Source: an uncultured Dorea sp. (lineage in GTDB: Bacteria > Bacillota > Clostridia > Lachnospirales > Lachnospiraceae). Taken from it: a DNA stretch of 34,589 nucleotides. Shown here in pieces: positions 14,962 through 23,458 of this stretch. Positions within the stretch are counted from its first letter, which is position 1. Every line of letters begins with the position of its first letter. Below the pieces are notes generated by a model. The model made no database searches, was not told where the DNA came from, and saw nothing but the letters and a program-made list of their open reading frames with translations. Position numbers and translations under genes: made by a program. The stretch spans positions 3,472 through 38,060 of the forward strand of contig CAJTUQ010000014.1 of assembly GCA_910579335.1 (NCBI GenBank), given 5' to 3'.

Positions 14962-17622
14962 ATGGGAAAAGAAAAAATTATAACGAACCGGAGACAGCGT
15001 ATACAGCGGCGCTTTTCGGTTATTATGTATCTGTGTATTTTCGCAGCGCTGTGTTATCCGTGGATTATGATAGGGGAGGTGCGGTATAACCTGGTTTCTT
15101 TTGCTATGTGTCTTAAGACGGAGGGCGCCGCAAGTATCATAGAGCGCGCCGGCGTTGCGCCGGATCCGTCCTATGCCGTAGGACTTGCTGCGAATCTGTA
15201 TATGTATCTGGTTTTTTTTATCTTTTGTGTCTTATATCTGATTACCATGTATTTAAGAAAAGATTGGTATTTGAATGCGGTTGCGCTTTTGATGGCGGTT
15301 TTCTTTACCTATGCCGGAATGTGGGAATATATGATAGGGACGATTTGCAGTAATGTGGTGGAGGCGATTCTGTTTCCGGGAGTGCTGATGGCTCTTGCAG
15401 GCATCGAGTGCATCGGGCGGAAGATGATTGAGATTTGGGACAGGGAAGTTGTAGACAAAGCCGAGTATGAGAAAAAGGAGAGAAGAGAAAGGGCGGAACG
15501 AAAGGCGAGGCTTTATTTTCCAGGGAAATATAACCGTCTGTTTTTCCAGGTTATATGGAAAAATTTTGTCGGGAATCTGAAAGAATACTCTGTGCTTCTT
15601 CTCTGCAACGGACTTGTGTTTGCTTTTGTAGTGTCAGGATTCGGGATGCAGGCTCTTGTAAAGGAAGGGGATATGAGCTATAAGACCGGCTATCCGGCAG
15701 GCGCGGGAAAAGTTTTACTCAGAGGCCTGGTTGAACTGGGTATCGTGGGCCTTCTTATGCTTGTCCTTTTGCTTCTTTACTATCTCAGGAAAAGGCTTCC
15801 GGAGTATGGAGTGTTTAAGACATTGGGAATCCGGACAAAAACCATCTATTCCTGCCTAGGTGCGGAGCTTGGTATCGGAACGGCCGTATCGCTGATCTTC
15901 GGAGGCGTATTGGGTGTTATCATGGTAACTTTGTTCCGGAGCAGTGCAGGCGGCGGGAGTGCAGACTGGCTTTCTCCGCTGCTCTTTTTGAAGGCGGCGG
16001 CAATTATGCTTCTGATTTATTTAGTGACATTTTTTGCGACCCATGATTTGTTCGTAGGATTTCGGATGGGAAGCTCTACAGAGCTTCAGATGATGAAAGA
16101 ATGGATACCGAGACATTTTCAATTTTTATTTGCGGCGGCGGGCATTTACCTTGCCGTAACAGGAGTTCTTCAGTACCGGGAAAATGTGAATGCTGAAGAT
16201 GCGGGACTCTTAATCCAGTGCTGCGCGGGCGTTTATCTGATCATCCGGTTTGGTATTGCAGGCTACCTGCACTGGAAGCGGAAAAGAAAGGGAGCGCTGT
16301 CAAGGCTTTTAAGGCAGCATCCGTTTTATCACAAATCCAGAAGCGCCGCATGGTATATCTTTGGGCTTTGCGTGCTTCAGACCTGTATTATCGGCCTTTT
16401 CTTTGTACAGTTGTTTTCCGCCCGTCTTGTGACGGATACGGACAAGCTGTTTCCTTATGATTTGGTACTGCTTGCCGGCGAAGGGGAGGAAGAGGACGCA
16501 TTTCTTAAGGAGATTCAGAAAAAGGAAGGAGTATCGGCCGAAGTTTATCCTATGTTTCGGGTATCCGGATGCGATGTTGGTATGGCTGGAATTGCCAGCC
16601 AGAATATCGGGATATCGGAGACTGCCTACCACGCTTTAAAAAAGGCGCGCGATCCAAAGTATCAGGAAAAACCGCTGGGACTGGATGATAAGGGAGAGAG
16701 AATTTACATTGTACATCAGCAGGATATGGGAACGGAAGCCCAGCCCATCGATTATTATGATTATTATGTGCCCAGAGAGACGCCCGTACTCTATACCGGG
16801 CCGGTGTGTGAGCTGTTTTCGCCGGGGCCGGAGTTTGCGCATGGCATGTCTATGACATCCTATTATATACGCCAGATTGCCGGGGAGGAAACAGACAGCC
16901 TGATCGGAGTTTTCAGCCAGGGGGAGAGGGAGAACCTTGTCGTGTTTTCCGACGCCTATTTTGAAAAAGCAAAAGATCAGTGGAAAGTGACGCATCCGTA
17001 TTGGGGGGATATTCTGACAGAGGAGGGGTTCGCTAAAGAGGGAGTCGAGCCGAACCAGGGACCTGCAAGACTTGTACTTATTCAGGCGGAGGAACAGGTC
17101 TTAAAGGAGCTTGAGCCGGAGCTTACAGCCTTTAAGGAACGGCACAGAACGGAGGAAAAGTATGATACAAAGGTAAGAAGCTCTTATCTGAAAACAGAGA
17201 TTAAAAAACGGGCGGATGCGGAGCTTCGGATGCGTAAAACGATGGCGCTTCTGTTGTCGGCGGCATTTTTCGCCGCATCCGTGCTGCTTCTTGGCATAAA
17301 GATGATGACGGAAAAAAGAATGAATATCCGCAGGGCGCAGTTTCTCAACTGCATGGGCATGAGAAAGGCGGAACGGATGGCGCTTCTTAGAAGCGAGATA
17401 AGAGTTTACTATGTTTTGACGGTGATTATTTCCAGTACGTTAAGTGCGGGCCTGATGCTTGCGAGTCTTAATGCAAGGCTTTATACGGCTGCGGATGCAG
17501 AAAAGTTCCTGCGGATGGCGGTGCCGGCGGCGGTGTGCGAACTGGTGTTGTTTGGTGTAGCTGCGTGGATTCTGACGGAATGGAATGTCCGCCGGATTGA
17601 GAAAAAGGTGTGTGAGGTATAG
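14962..17622 (+). CDS. FtsX/BceB-type ABC transporter permease with an extra four-helix N-terminal region
   Basis: This 886-residue membrane protein resembles permeases of BceAB-type (antimicrobial peptide) ABC systems. The FtsX-like core begins near residue 190 (FFQVIWKNFVGNLKEYSVLL), continues with helices around 211-228, 255-275, 297-318 and 338-358, then a second helix group, a large extracytoplasmic region (about 470-735) and three C-terminal helices. Ahead of the core lies an unusual region with about four hydrophobic segments (near 20-37, 78-98, 104-120, 134-151) and a highly charged linker (152-187). BceB proteins are usually about 630-670 residues and start with the core. GAGAGGAAG lies before the ATG. 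The ATPase gene follows 2 bases after the stop. No adjacent sensor kinase or response regulator is present. Confidence 0.82.
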   Translation: MGKEKIITNRRQRIQRRFSVIMYLCIFAALCYPWIMIGEVRYNLVSFAMCLKTEGAASIIERAGVAPDPSYAVGLAANLYMYLVFFIFCVLYLITMYLRKDWYLNAVALLMAVFFTYAGMWEYMIGTICSNVVEAILFPGVLMALAGIECIGRKMIEIWDREVVDKAEYEKKERRERAERKARLYFPGKYNRLFFQVIWKNFVGNLKEYSVLLLCNGLVFAFVVSGFGMQALVKEGDMSYKTGYPAGAGKVLLRGLVELGIVGLLMLVLLLLYYLRKRLPEYGVFKTLGIRTKTIYSCLGAELGIGTAVSLIFGGVLGVIMVTLFRSSAGGGSADWLSPLLFLKAAAIMLLIYLVTFFATHDLFVGFRMGSSTELQMMKEWIPRHFQFLFAAAGIYLAVTGVLQYRENVNAEDAGLLIQCCAGVYLIIRFGIAGYLHWKRKRKGALSRLLRQHPFYHKSRSAAWYIFGLCVLQTCIIGLFFVQLFSARLVTDTDKLFPYDLVLLAGEGEEEDAFLKEIQKKEGVSAEVYPMFRVSGCDVGMAGIASQNIGISETAYHALKKARDPKYQEKPLGLDDKGERIYIVHQQDMGTEAQPIDYYDYYVPRETPVLYTGPVCELFSPGPEFAHGMSMTSYYIRQIAGEETDSLIGVFSQGERENLVVFSDAYFEKAKDQWKVTHPYWGDILTEEGFAKEGVEPNQGPARLVLIQAEEQVLKELEPELTAFKERHRTEEKYDTKVRSSYLKTEIKKRADAELRMRKTMALLLSAAFFAASVLLLGIKMMTEKRMNIRRAQFLNCMGMRKAERMALLRSEIRVYYVLTVIISSTLSAGLMLASLNARLYTAADAEKFLRMAVPAAVCELVLFGVAAWILTEWNVRRIEKKVCEV

Positions 17623-17624
17623 GT

Positions 17625-18374
17625 ATGGGAAGTGTATTAAAAGCAGAGGAGCTGGTACGCAATTACAAGCTTCCGAATCAAGAGGACGGCCTGATAAAGG
17701 TGTTAAAGGGGCTGAATTTCCAGATTGAAGAAAATGAGTTTGTAGGAATTATGGGGAAATCCGGCTGCGGAAAAACAACGCTTTTAAAGCTTTTGGGATT
17801 GATTGACAAGCCGTCGGGCGGACAGCTGTATTTTAAGGGACGGAAGGTAGACGAGCTCTGGATGGACGAGCTTGCGGATATCCGGCGCCGCGAGATTGGA
17901 TTTGTCTTTCAGGATTTCTATTTGATGGACAGTCTGACGGTAGAGGAAAACATTATGCTGCCCATGATTTTAGACAAGGCGAAAGAAGAGGATTGCTTTG
18001 CGGGCGCCAAAGAACATGCCGGGCATTTTCAGATTACGCATCTGGTTAAGAAATACCCGTATGAGCTTTCCGGCGGCGAGCGCCAGAGAGTGGCCATCTG
18101 CCGGGCGCTGATTAATCAGCCGGAATTGATTCTGGCGGACGAGCCTACCGGGAATCTTGACTCTAAATCGGGAAAGATTGTGATCGAGGCGCTAAACAGA
18201 ATCTATAATGAATATAAAAAGACGATTGTCATGGTTACGCATGACCCGCAGGTCGCAAGCAACTGCAGCCGGATTCTGTTCCTTAAGGACGGAAATATCC
18301 TGGACGTCCTGGAAAAGAACGAGGGGCAGGAGGAGTTCTACCAGAAGATTCTGGGACGCATGGCAAAGCTGTAA
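17625..18374 (+). CDS. ABC transporter ATP-binding protein (MacB/BceA type)
   Basis: This 249-residue ATPase drives the permease encoded immediately upstream. Walker A is GKSGCGKTT, the Q-loop region is GFVFQDFYLMDSLTV, the signature is LSGGERQRVAICRAL, Walker B is LILADEPTGNLDSKSG and the switch histidine is in VMVTHDP. The DSLTVEENIMLPMI segment is typical of the LolD/MacB/BceA group that pairs with FtsX-fold permeases. The ribosome binding site is weak (TGAGG inside the permease end), consistent with translational coupling. A faint hairpin after the stop (AAGAGTCT/AGATTCTT) has no T run, so termination is unclear. Confidence 0.93.
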   Translation: MGSVLKAEELVRNYKLPNQEDGLIKVLKGLNFQIEENEFVGIMGKSGCGKTTLLKLLGLIDKPSGGQLYFKGRKVDELWMDELADIRRREIGFVFQDFYLMDSLTVEENIMLPMILDKAKEEDCFAGAKEHAGHFQITHLVKKYPYELSGGERQRVAICRALINQPELILADEPTGNLDSKSGKIVIEALNRIYNEYKKTIVMVTHDPQVASNCSRILFLKDGNILDVLEKNEGQEEFYQKILGRMAKL

Positions 18375-18439
18375 ACCTGCGGAGACAGCAAAGAGTCTAA
18401 AGAATGCAGATTCTTAAATAAGTATAAATTTGCCAATGT

Positions 18440-18455
18440 GAAAACTTAAGTTTTC
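18440..18455. promoter_or_regulatory. 16-bp perfect palindrome upstream of the peptide transporter promoter
   Basis: GAAAACTTAAGTTTTC is a perfect palindrome located 14 bases before the putative -35 box at 18470. It could be an activator or repressor site; it is AT-rich, so chance is not negligible. Confidence 0.4.
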
Positions 18456-18469
18456 CTTAAAAGTTTTTG

Positions 18470-18498
18470 TTGTCTTTTTGGAAGTATTGTGATAACAT
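18470..18498 (+). promoter_or_regulatory. probable promoter of the peptide transporter gene
   Basis: TTGTCT at 18470-18475 and TAACAT at 18493-18498 are spaced by 17 bases. Each matches the consensus in four of six positions. The start site would be near 18505, just before the leader hairpin. Confidence 0.5.
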
Positions 18499-18511
18499 CA
18501 TAATGTCAAAA

Positions 18512-18544
18512 GCTTTTATTTGTCATTCTTTACCAAATAAAAGC
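18512..18544 (+). promoter_or_regulatory. 5' leader hairpin of the peptide transporter mRNA
   Basis: GCTTTTATTTG at 18512-18522 and CAAATAAAAGC at 18534-18544 form a perfect 11-bp stem with an 11-base loop, ending 14 bases before the Shine-Dalgarno sequence. No T run follows on this strand, so it is not a terminator for the gene. A role in transcript stability or as a protein-binding site is possible. Confidence 0.5.
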
Positions 18545-18572
18545 AAAATTTATAGTTTGGAGGGTGAAACTC

Positions 18573-19922
18573 ATGGGAAACACAAAAAAGGGATTTCCAT
18601 TTGGCTTTTATGTATGTAGCTTGTCATTTACGTTCGAGCGTCTTGCATACTACGCAGCTAAATGGGGACTCACAATCTTTATCGCTGCAGAGGCAGTAAA
18701 CGGCGGTCTTGGACTTGATAAGTCCGTAGCGGCGACAATGTCGGCGAACCTTGTAGCGCTTACTTATATCACGCCGATTATCGGAGGATATATCGCTGAC
18801 CGCTGGATTAGTCCGCGTCTTCTTGTTCCGGTTGGAGAAATCCTGATGGGACTTGGTTACCTTTGCGCATGGCAGGCAAATGGAATCGGAATGCTCTGGG
18901 CGATGGTTATTCTTGTTGCAGTTGGTACTGGTTTCTTTAAAGGAAACGTATCCGGTATCAACGGACGTTTGTTCCCACTTGCTGATGCAGATGAGTTGGA
19001 TACCGTGTTCAGTCTTCAGTATTCATTCGTAAACATCGGTTCCTTCTGCGGAACGACATTCCTGTCACTGCTTGCAAAGGCAGCTGGATATCGTATGTTG
19101 TTCCTTGTCTGCGGAATCGCTCTGTTTGTTGACTGCGTATGGTGGCTGTTTGGTATGAAGTTCTTCGGCGATGCCGGAAAGAAGCCGTTCCTTGTTGACA
19201 ACCGTGTAGAGGATGTTAATAAGGCTGAGAAGGATACGACTCCTCTTACCAAGCTTGAGAAAAACCGCGTGATTTCTATCTTGATCGTAACGATTTTCTC
19301 CGGTATTTTCTGGACTGTATGGTATATGGTATACAATCCGGTATACTTCGAGTTCGGTCCGACAAGCGAGGCCGGCCTTGGATGGGCAAACTGGAACATC
19401 GGTTCCTTTACGATGCCGACTGCATGGTTTGACTCCATGAACGGTCTGCTTTGTATCATTCTGTGTCCTGTATTCGCAGGAATTTGGGCAAAGATGAGAC
19501 AAAGGCCGCAGGGAGACATCGGTATGTTTAAGAAGACGGCTCTCGGAATCATTATCCTTGGTCTTACACCGGCGACGATGGTATTTGCTGCAATTCTTGC
19601 AGGTTCAGGAACAAAGGAGCCGGTAGGTATCTGGATTATCGTGCTGGCAGCTCTTTTCATGACGGTAGGCGAGGTTATCTTCTCACCTCTTGGAAATGCG
19701 TTTATCAGCAAATACGCTCCGAAGAAGCTTCTTGGAACACTGCTTGGTATCTGGCCGTTAGCAATCTTCTTCGCTTCAAAGGGAAGCGGAATGCTTTACA
19801 ACTGGCTGTCCAAGATGGATTTCATCAAGGGATACGGCGGAGTTGCAATTGTTATCATTGCCTGCGGATTGATTATGTTTGTATTCTCTGGCAAGGTTGA
19901 CAGGATGGTTGAAGGAGAATAA
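18573..19922 (+). CDS. proton-dependent oligopeptide transporter (POT/PTR2 family, MFS)
   Basis: This 449-residue membrane carrier has about 12-14 hydrophobic segments. The first helix carries the SFTFERLAYYAAKW version of the ERxxYY-type motif that defines proton-coupled peptide transporters. ITPIIGGYIADRW follows, the conserved loop between helices 2 and 3. The family imports di- and tripeptides with H+. GGAGGG at 18559-18564 lies 8 bases before the ATG at 18573; a GTG at 18564 overlaps that site and is rejected. The gene is monocistronic, between a palindrome/hairpin leader and the terminator at 19943-19997. Its codon choice looks more biased than that of its neighbours, which suggests high expression. 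Confidence 0.88.
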   Translation: MGNTKKGFPFGFYVCSLSFTFERLAYYAAKWGLTIFIAAEAVNGGLGLDKSVAATMSANLVALTYITPIIGGYIADRWISPRLLVPVGEILMGLGYLCAWQANGIGMLWAMVILVAVGTGFFKGNVSGINGRLFPLADADELDTVFSLQYSFVNIGSFCGTTFLSLLAKAAGYRMLFLVCGIALFVDCVWWLFGMKFFGDAGKKPFLVDNRVEDVNKAEKDTTPLTKLEKNRVISILIVTIFSGIFWTVWYMVYNPVYFEFGPTSEAGLGWANWNIGSFTMPTAWFDSMNGLLCIILCPVFAGIWAKMRQRPQGDIGMFKKTALGIIILGLTPATMVFAAILAGSGTKEPVGIWIIVLAALFMTVGEVIFSPLGNAFISKYAPKKLLGTLLGIWPLAIFFASKGSGMLYNWLSKMDFIKGYGGVAIVIIACGLIMFVFSGKVDRMVEGE

Positions 19923-19942
19923 TGATTATTCTTACATAGGCC

Positions 19943-19997
19943 GGGGGTATCGTAGGATGGCTGGCGATTGGCTGTCAGACGGTACCCTCGTCTTTTT
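19943..19997 (+). terminator. Rho-independent terminator after the peptide transporter gene
   Basis: An 11-bp stem including two G-U pairs forms between 19943-19953 (GGGGGTATCGT) and 19979-19989 (ACGGTACCCTC). The T run is at 19993-19997. The 25-base loop is long, so efficiency is uncertain. Confidence 0.6.
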
Positions 19998-20043
19998 GCA
20001 GTCTGTTCTGTAGGATTGCAGACAGGAAGGATAGATATATTAT

Positions 20044-20640
20044 ATGGCATATAATTACCGAGTAAAGTATGAAGAGACGAAAAAGACGCTGGAACCGATT
20101 TGCGCATTGTTTGACGTGGATAACAGCGAGATAACGATGAAATTTGTCGCAGCGGCACTGGGAGCAGTCGTACTTGTATTTATGTTTATTTACGGAAATC
20201 CAGGCGGCGGTACAGTGCAGGGAATCCTGCTTTTCCTTATAAAGTTCCTGGCCGCATGGGCGGCTCTTGCTGTTGCCGCCATAATTATAAATAAGACGGT
20301 TTGGAGAAAGGCGGTGCTGGCTACCGCCGCCGGAGACGCTGAGGAGCTCTCTAAGTACCGGAGAGAGAAAGACGGGAAAAATATTACTTCGCAGATAGAT
20401 TTTTATGAGGATCGTTTCGAGAGCGTGACGAAAATCAAGACCCGCGCATTTGAATACGGGCGGGTTATAAAACTGCTGGAGTCTGAACAGGCTTTCGGAA
20501 TCGTTATTAAAACAGATAAAAATATAAGGGCCGTGATTGGCTTTCCCAAGGACGCCCTGCTGGAAGCTGATATTGAAGAATTTAAAAGCTTCCTGCTGGG
20601 AAGATGTCCGCAGGTGAAAAATAAAATAAAGAAGCTGTAA
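20044..20640 (+). CDS. YcxB-like membrane protein of unknown function
   Basis: This 198-residue protein has a short cytoplasmic N-terminus, two adjacent transmembrane helices (about residues 33-52 and 60-80) and a C-terminal domain. The segment around residues 118-150 (SQIDFYEDRFESV, then a tyrosine and a run resembling the family's YSxIxxLxE) resembles the YcxB-like C-terminal domain found in many Firmicutes proteins of unknown role. AGGAAGG at 20024-20030 is 13 bases before the ATG, rather far. The gene stands alone between two terminators and gives no contextual hint about function. Confidence 0.65.
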   Translation: MAYNYRVKYEETKKTLEPICALFDVDNSEITMKFVAAALGAVVLVFMFIYGNPGGGTVQGILLFLIKFLAAWAALAVAAIIINKTVWRKAVLATAAGDAEELSKYRREKDGKNITSQIDFYEDRFESVTKIKTRAFEYGRVIKLLESEQAFGIVIKTDKNIRAVIGFPKDALLEADIEEFKSFLLGRCPQVKNKIKKL

Positions 20641-20650
20641 GGTTATAAAG

Positions 20651-20695
20651 AAGTCTGCAGAGGGCAAGATATTTGTTACACTGCAGACTTTTTTT
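20651..20695 (+). terminator. Rho-independent terminator after the YcxB-like gene
   Basis: AAGTCTGCAG at 20651-20660 pairs perfectly with CTGCAGACTT at 20681-20690, followed by more T residues to 20695. Confidence 0.88.
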
Positions 20696-20741
20696 GCACA
20701 GTTTATGTGTGAATAAATTAACGACAAATAAACAAAAATTG

Positions 20742-20770
20742 TTGCAGACCTTTGGAAAAGGGGCTATAAT
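20742..20770 (+). promoter_or_regulatory. sigma-A promoter of the decarboxylase operon
   Basis: TTGCAG at 20742-20747 and a consensus TATAAT at 20765-20770 are separated by 17 bases. The start site would be near 20777, giving a 50-base leader before the first gene. Confidence 0.8.
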
Positions 20771-20828
20771 ATAATAGGCATAAATTGGTTTTACTTTTAA
20801 ATTATATAAGAAAATGGAGGGCTACAAT

Positions 20829-22268
20829 ATGGGCAACAAGGCAACAGAAAATGCGGCCTGCAGCCGGATAACAGCAATGCTGGATGCAGGAAGCTTTGTT
20901 GAAATCGGCGGGGCTGTTACGGCAAGGGCGACTGATTTCAACATGCAGGAAAAAGAAACCCCTGCGGACGGTGTTATTACCGGCTATGGTTTGATTGACG
21001 GGAATTTAGTATATGTATACAGCCAGGATGCTTCTGTTTTAAATGGAGCGATGGGGGAGATGCATGCAAAAAAGATTGTAAATATTTATGATATGGCGAT
21101 GAAGATGGGGGCGCCGCTTATCGGGCTTATCGACTGTGCGGGACTTCGGCTTCAGGAGGCTTCGGATGCGCTCCATGCGTTCGGTACGTTATACATGAAA
21201 CAGTCGCTGGCCTCCGGCGTAATTCCTCAGATATCAGCCATTTTCGGGACATGCGGCGGCGGACTTTCACTTGTTCCCGCATTGACGGATTTTACATTTA
21301 TGGAGGGCTCCAAAGCGAAGCTGTTTGTAAACTCCCCGAATGCGATTGCAGGCAATGATATTTCAAAGTGCGATACTTCATCTGCAAAATACCAGAGTGA
21401 AGAGGCGGGCCTTGTGGATATGACAGGGACGGAAGAAGAGATTCTTGCAAATATCCGTTCGCTTGTATGCATGCTTCCTTCGAATAATGAAGAGGACAGC
21501 TCATACAGCGACTGTACGGACGACTTGAACAGAGCCTGCGCAGACATTGAAAATGCAATGGAGGATGCGGCAATTGCCCTTTCCAATATATCGGACGGAT
21601 ACGTTTTCTTTGAGACGAAGAAAGAGTATGCAAAAGATATGGTGACAGGATTTATCCGACTGAACGGTATGACGGTGGGCGCCGTTGCAAACCGTTCAAA
21701 GATTTATGATGAAGAAGGAAAGACAGTGGCGGAATTTGACGGCTCTTTATCTGCGGACGGCGCAAATAAGGCGGCGGAGTTCATTGAGTTCTGCGACGCT
21801 TTCAATATCCCGCTTCTTACACTTACCAACGTGTCAGGCTTTTCGGCGACAGTGTATGATGAAGCGCATGTGGCAAGGGCGGCGGCAAAGCTTACCTATG
21901 CATTCGCCAATGCTACGGTGCCGAAGGTGAATGTTGTGACCGGAAAAGCATATGGCAGCGCCTATGCGGTAATGAACAGCAAAGCGCTTGGAGCTGACAT
22001 GGTGTACGCATGGCCGTCGGCGGAAATCGGTATGATGGACGCTGCTATGGCTGCAAAGATCATGTATGCAGGCTCTGATGCGGACATGCTGAGAGAGAAG
22101 ACCGCCGAGTACAGAGAACTTCAGTCCGGCCCGATGCCCGCGGCAAGAAGAGGGTATGTTGATACGATCATTGAGCCGGCCGATACGAGAAAGTACGTAA
22201 TCGGCGCTTTTGAAATGTTATTCACAAAGAGAGAGGACCGTCCGATGAAAAAACATGGTGCGGTTTAG
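20829..22268 (+). CDS. acyl-CoA carboxyltransferase subunit (methylmalonyl-CoA decarboxylase alpha / transcarboxylase 12S-like)
   Basis: This 479-residue protein has two crotonase-fold halves as in PccB, MmdA and transcarboxylase 12S. These move a carboxyl group between biotin and an acyl-CoA. Oxyanion-hole glycine motifs are present in both halves: FGTCGGGLSLVPALTDF (about residue 139) and GKAYGSAYAVM (about 372). The N-terminal half also shows PADGVITGYGLIDGN and LIGLIDCAGLRLQE. It is shorter than typical MmdA or PccB (about 510 residues). The acyl-CoA (propionyl/methylmalonyl, acetyl/malonyl or other) is not readable. An ATG at 20814 is possible, but GGAGGG at 20816-20821 points to 20829. 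It is the first gene of the operon and has no biotin carboxylase partner here. Confidence 0.85.
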   Translation: MGNKATENAACSRITAMLDAGSFVEIGGAVTARATDFNMQEKETPADGVITGYGLIDGNLVYVYSQDASVLNGAMGEMHAKKIVNIYDMAMKMGAPLIGLIDCAGLRLQEASDALHAFGTLYMKQSLASGVIPQISAIFGTCGGGLSLVPALTDFTFMEGSKAKLFVNSPNAIAGNDISKCDTSSAKYQSEEAGLVDMTGTEEEILANIRSLVCMLPSNNEEDSSYSDCTDDLNRACADIENAMEDAAIALSNISDGYVFFETKKEYAKDMVTGFIRLNGMTVGAVANRSKIYDEEGKTVAEFDGSLSADGANKAAEFIEFCDAFNIPLLTLTNVSGFSATVYDEAHVARAAAKLTYAFANATVPKVNVVTGKAYGSAYAVMNSKALGADMVYAWPSAEIGMMDAAMAAKIMYAGSDADMLREKTAEYRELQSGPMPAARRGYVDTIIEPADTRKYVIGAFEMLFTKREDRPMKKHGAV

Positions 22269-22282
22269 AGAGGTGAGGCAAA

Positions 22283-23059
22283 TTGAAGAAGAAAATTAGC
22301 TTATTATTATGCATGATTGCAGCTGTGCTCTGCTTCACCGCCTGCGGTAAGACGGAAAGCGTACCGTATGATGAGGAGGAAATGATACAGGTGGCGGACT
22401 TTCTCATCGGCTACTGTGCGGAGGCTGACGAGGTGGCTCTAGAGCAGTGGAAAGAGATGTCGGAGTTCGGCATTAACCTGCAGCTGACGGAGGCGGGGCT
22501 TCCTTTTGAGGCCGAGAGCTTTTTGGGTGTCCTTGACAGCTGGCAGGCAGGCGTTGAAGAGTGCGGAAATTATATTGAGCACGGTGATTACGGTTTTAAG
22601 GTGACGAACGGCAAAACGGAAATCAGCGCCAATGCAAAATTTGAAAACCGCGACGCAGTGATTTCTTTCATGTTTGACGGTGAAGGAAAGCTTGAGAGCA
22701 TGACTGTCAGCGCAGACATGGAGACGGGAGAGATACTCAAGAATGCGGGACTTAATACGGTGCTGGGAATGGGGACTGTATTTGCGGTACTGATTCTGAT
22801 TGCGTTTATTATCTCATTATTTAAATTTATTCCGGCAATTCAGGCGGCGTTTTCAAAACAGCCGGCGAAGACGGCGGAAGATAAGCCCGCAGCAAAGACG
22901 GTTTCTGCGGCGCCTGCTGCCGAGATTCCGGTTTCAGAGGATACGGAGCTGATAGCAGTGATTTCTGCGGCAATTGCGGCGGCGGAAGGGACAAGCACAG
23001 ATGGATTTATCGTCAGGAGCATTAGACGCCGTCCATCAAACAAATGGAATTTAAAGTAA
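22283..23059 (+). CDS. lipoprotein domain fused to an OadG-type decarboxylase gamma/delta subunit
   Basis: This 258-residue protein starts at a TTG preceded by GAGGTGAGG. The N-terminus is a lipoprotein signal (KKKISLLLCMIAAVLCF, lipobox FTAC, Cys21), followed by an extracytoplasmic domain of about 140 residues with no recognised family. A transmembrane helix (about 164-187, preceded by GLNTVLGMGTVF) and a C-terminal part with an Ala/Lys/Pro linker, ELIAVISAAIAAAEG and the end FIVRSIRRRPSNKW then match OadG-type subunits. OadG anchors and organises the biotin-dependent decarboxylase at the OadB membrane pump and is normally only about 80-130 residues. The N-terminal half is therefore an addition facing outside. 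Confidence 0.82.
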   Translation: MKKKISLLLCMIAAVLCFTACGKTESVPYDEEEMIQVADFLIGYCAEADEVALEQWKEMSEFGINLQLTEAGLPFEAESFLGVLDSWQAGVEECGNYIEHGDYGFKVTNGKTEISANAKFENRDAVISFMFDGEGKLESMTVSADMETGEILKNAGLNTVLGMGTVFAVLILIAFIISLFKFIPAIQAAFSKQPAKTAEDKPAAKTVSAAPAAEIPVSEDTELIAVISAAIAAAEGTSTDGFIVRSIRRRPSNKWNLK

Positions 23060-23079
23060 AACCTTAGGAGGATATTAAG

Positions 23080-23454
23080 ATGAAAAATTATACAATCACA
23101 GTAAACGGAAATGTATATGATGTTACGGTAGAAGAAAAAGGGGCGGGGGCAATGCCGCAGACGGCGGCTCCGGCAGCTATGCCAAAAGCAGTTCCGAAAG
23201 CGGCTCCTGCGGCGGCTCCAAAAGCGGCGGCAGGCGCAGGCGCCGTGGAAGTAAAAGCAGGTGCGGCAGGGAAAGTATTTAAAATAGAGGCGAATGTGGG
23301 ACAGAGCGTGAAAAAGGGCGACCCGGTCGTAATTATCGAGGCGATGAAGATGGAGATTCCAGTTGTGGCTCCAAAAGACGGAACGGTTGCAAGCATTGAC
23401 GCGGCAGTGGGCGATCCGGTTGAAGCAGGCGCAGTGCTGGCTACATTAAACTAA
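23080..23454 (+). CDS. biotin carboxyl carrier protein of the decarboxylase (1.3S-like)
   Basis: This 124-residue protein carries biotin on Lys90 in the motif VIIEAMKMEIPV and shuttles the carboxyl group between the carboxyltransferase subunits and the membrane pump. It has a short N-terminal beta region (MKNYTITVNGNVYDVTVEE), a flexible Ala/Pro/Lys linker (about 22-53) and a biotinyl-lipoyl domain (54-124). The size and layout resemble transcarboxylase 1.3S and the gamma subunits of methylmalonyl-CoA decarboxylases. AGGAGG at 23066-23071 supports the start. It lies in the middle of the operon, as expected for a subunit shared by both carboxyltransferases. Confidence 0.94.
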   Translation: MKNYTITVNGNVYDVTVEEKGAGAMPQTAAPAAMPKAVPKAAPAAAPKAAAGAGAVEVKAGAAGKVFKIEANVGQSVKKGDPVVIIEAMKMEIPVVAPKDGTVASIDAAVGDPVEAGAVLATLN

Positions 23455-23458
23455 TGTG

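Noticed and set aside
19016..19711. Minus-strand open frame of 231 codons inside the peptide transporter gene
   Set aside because: Shadow of a well-supported transporter gene without its own ribosome binding site or motif.
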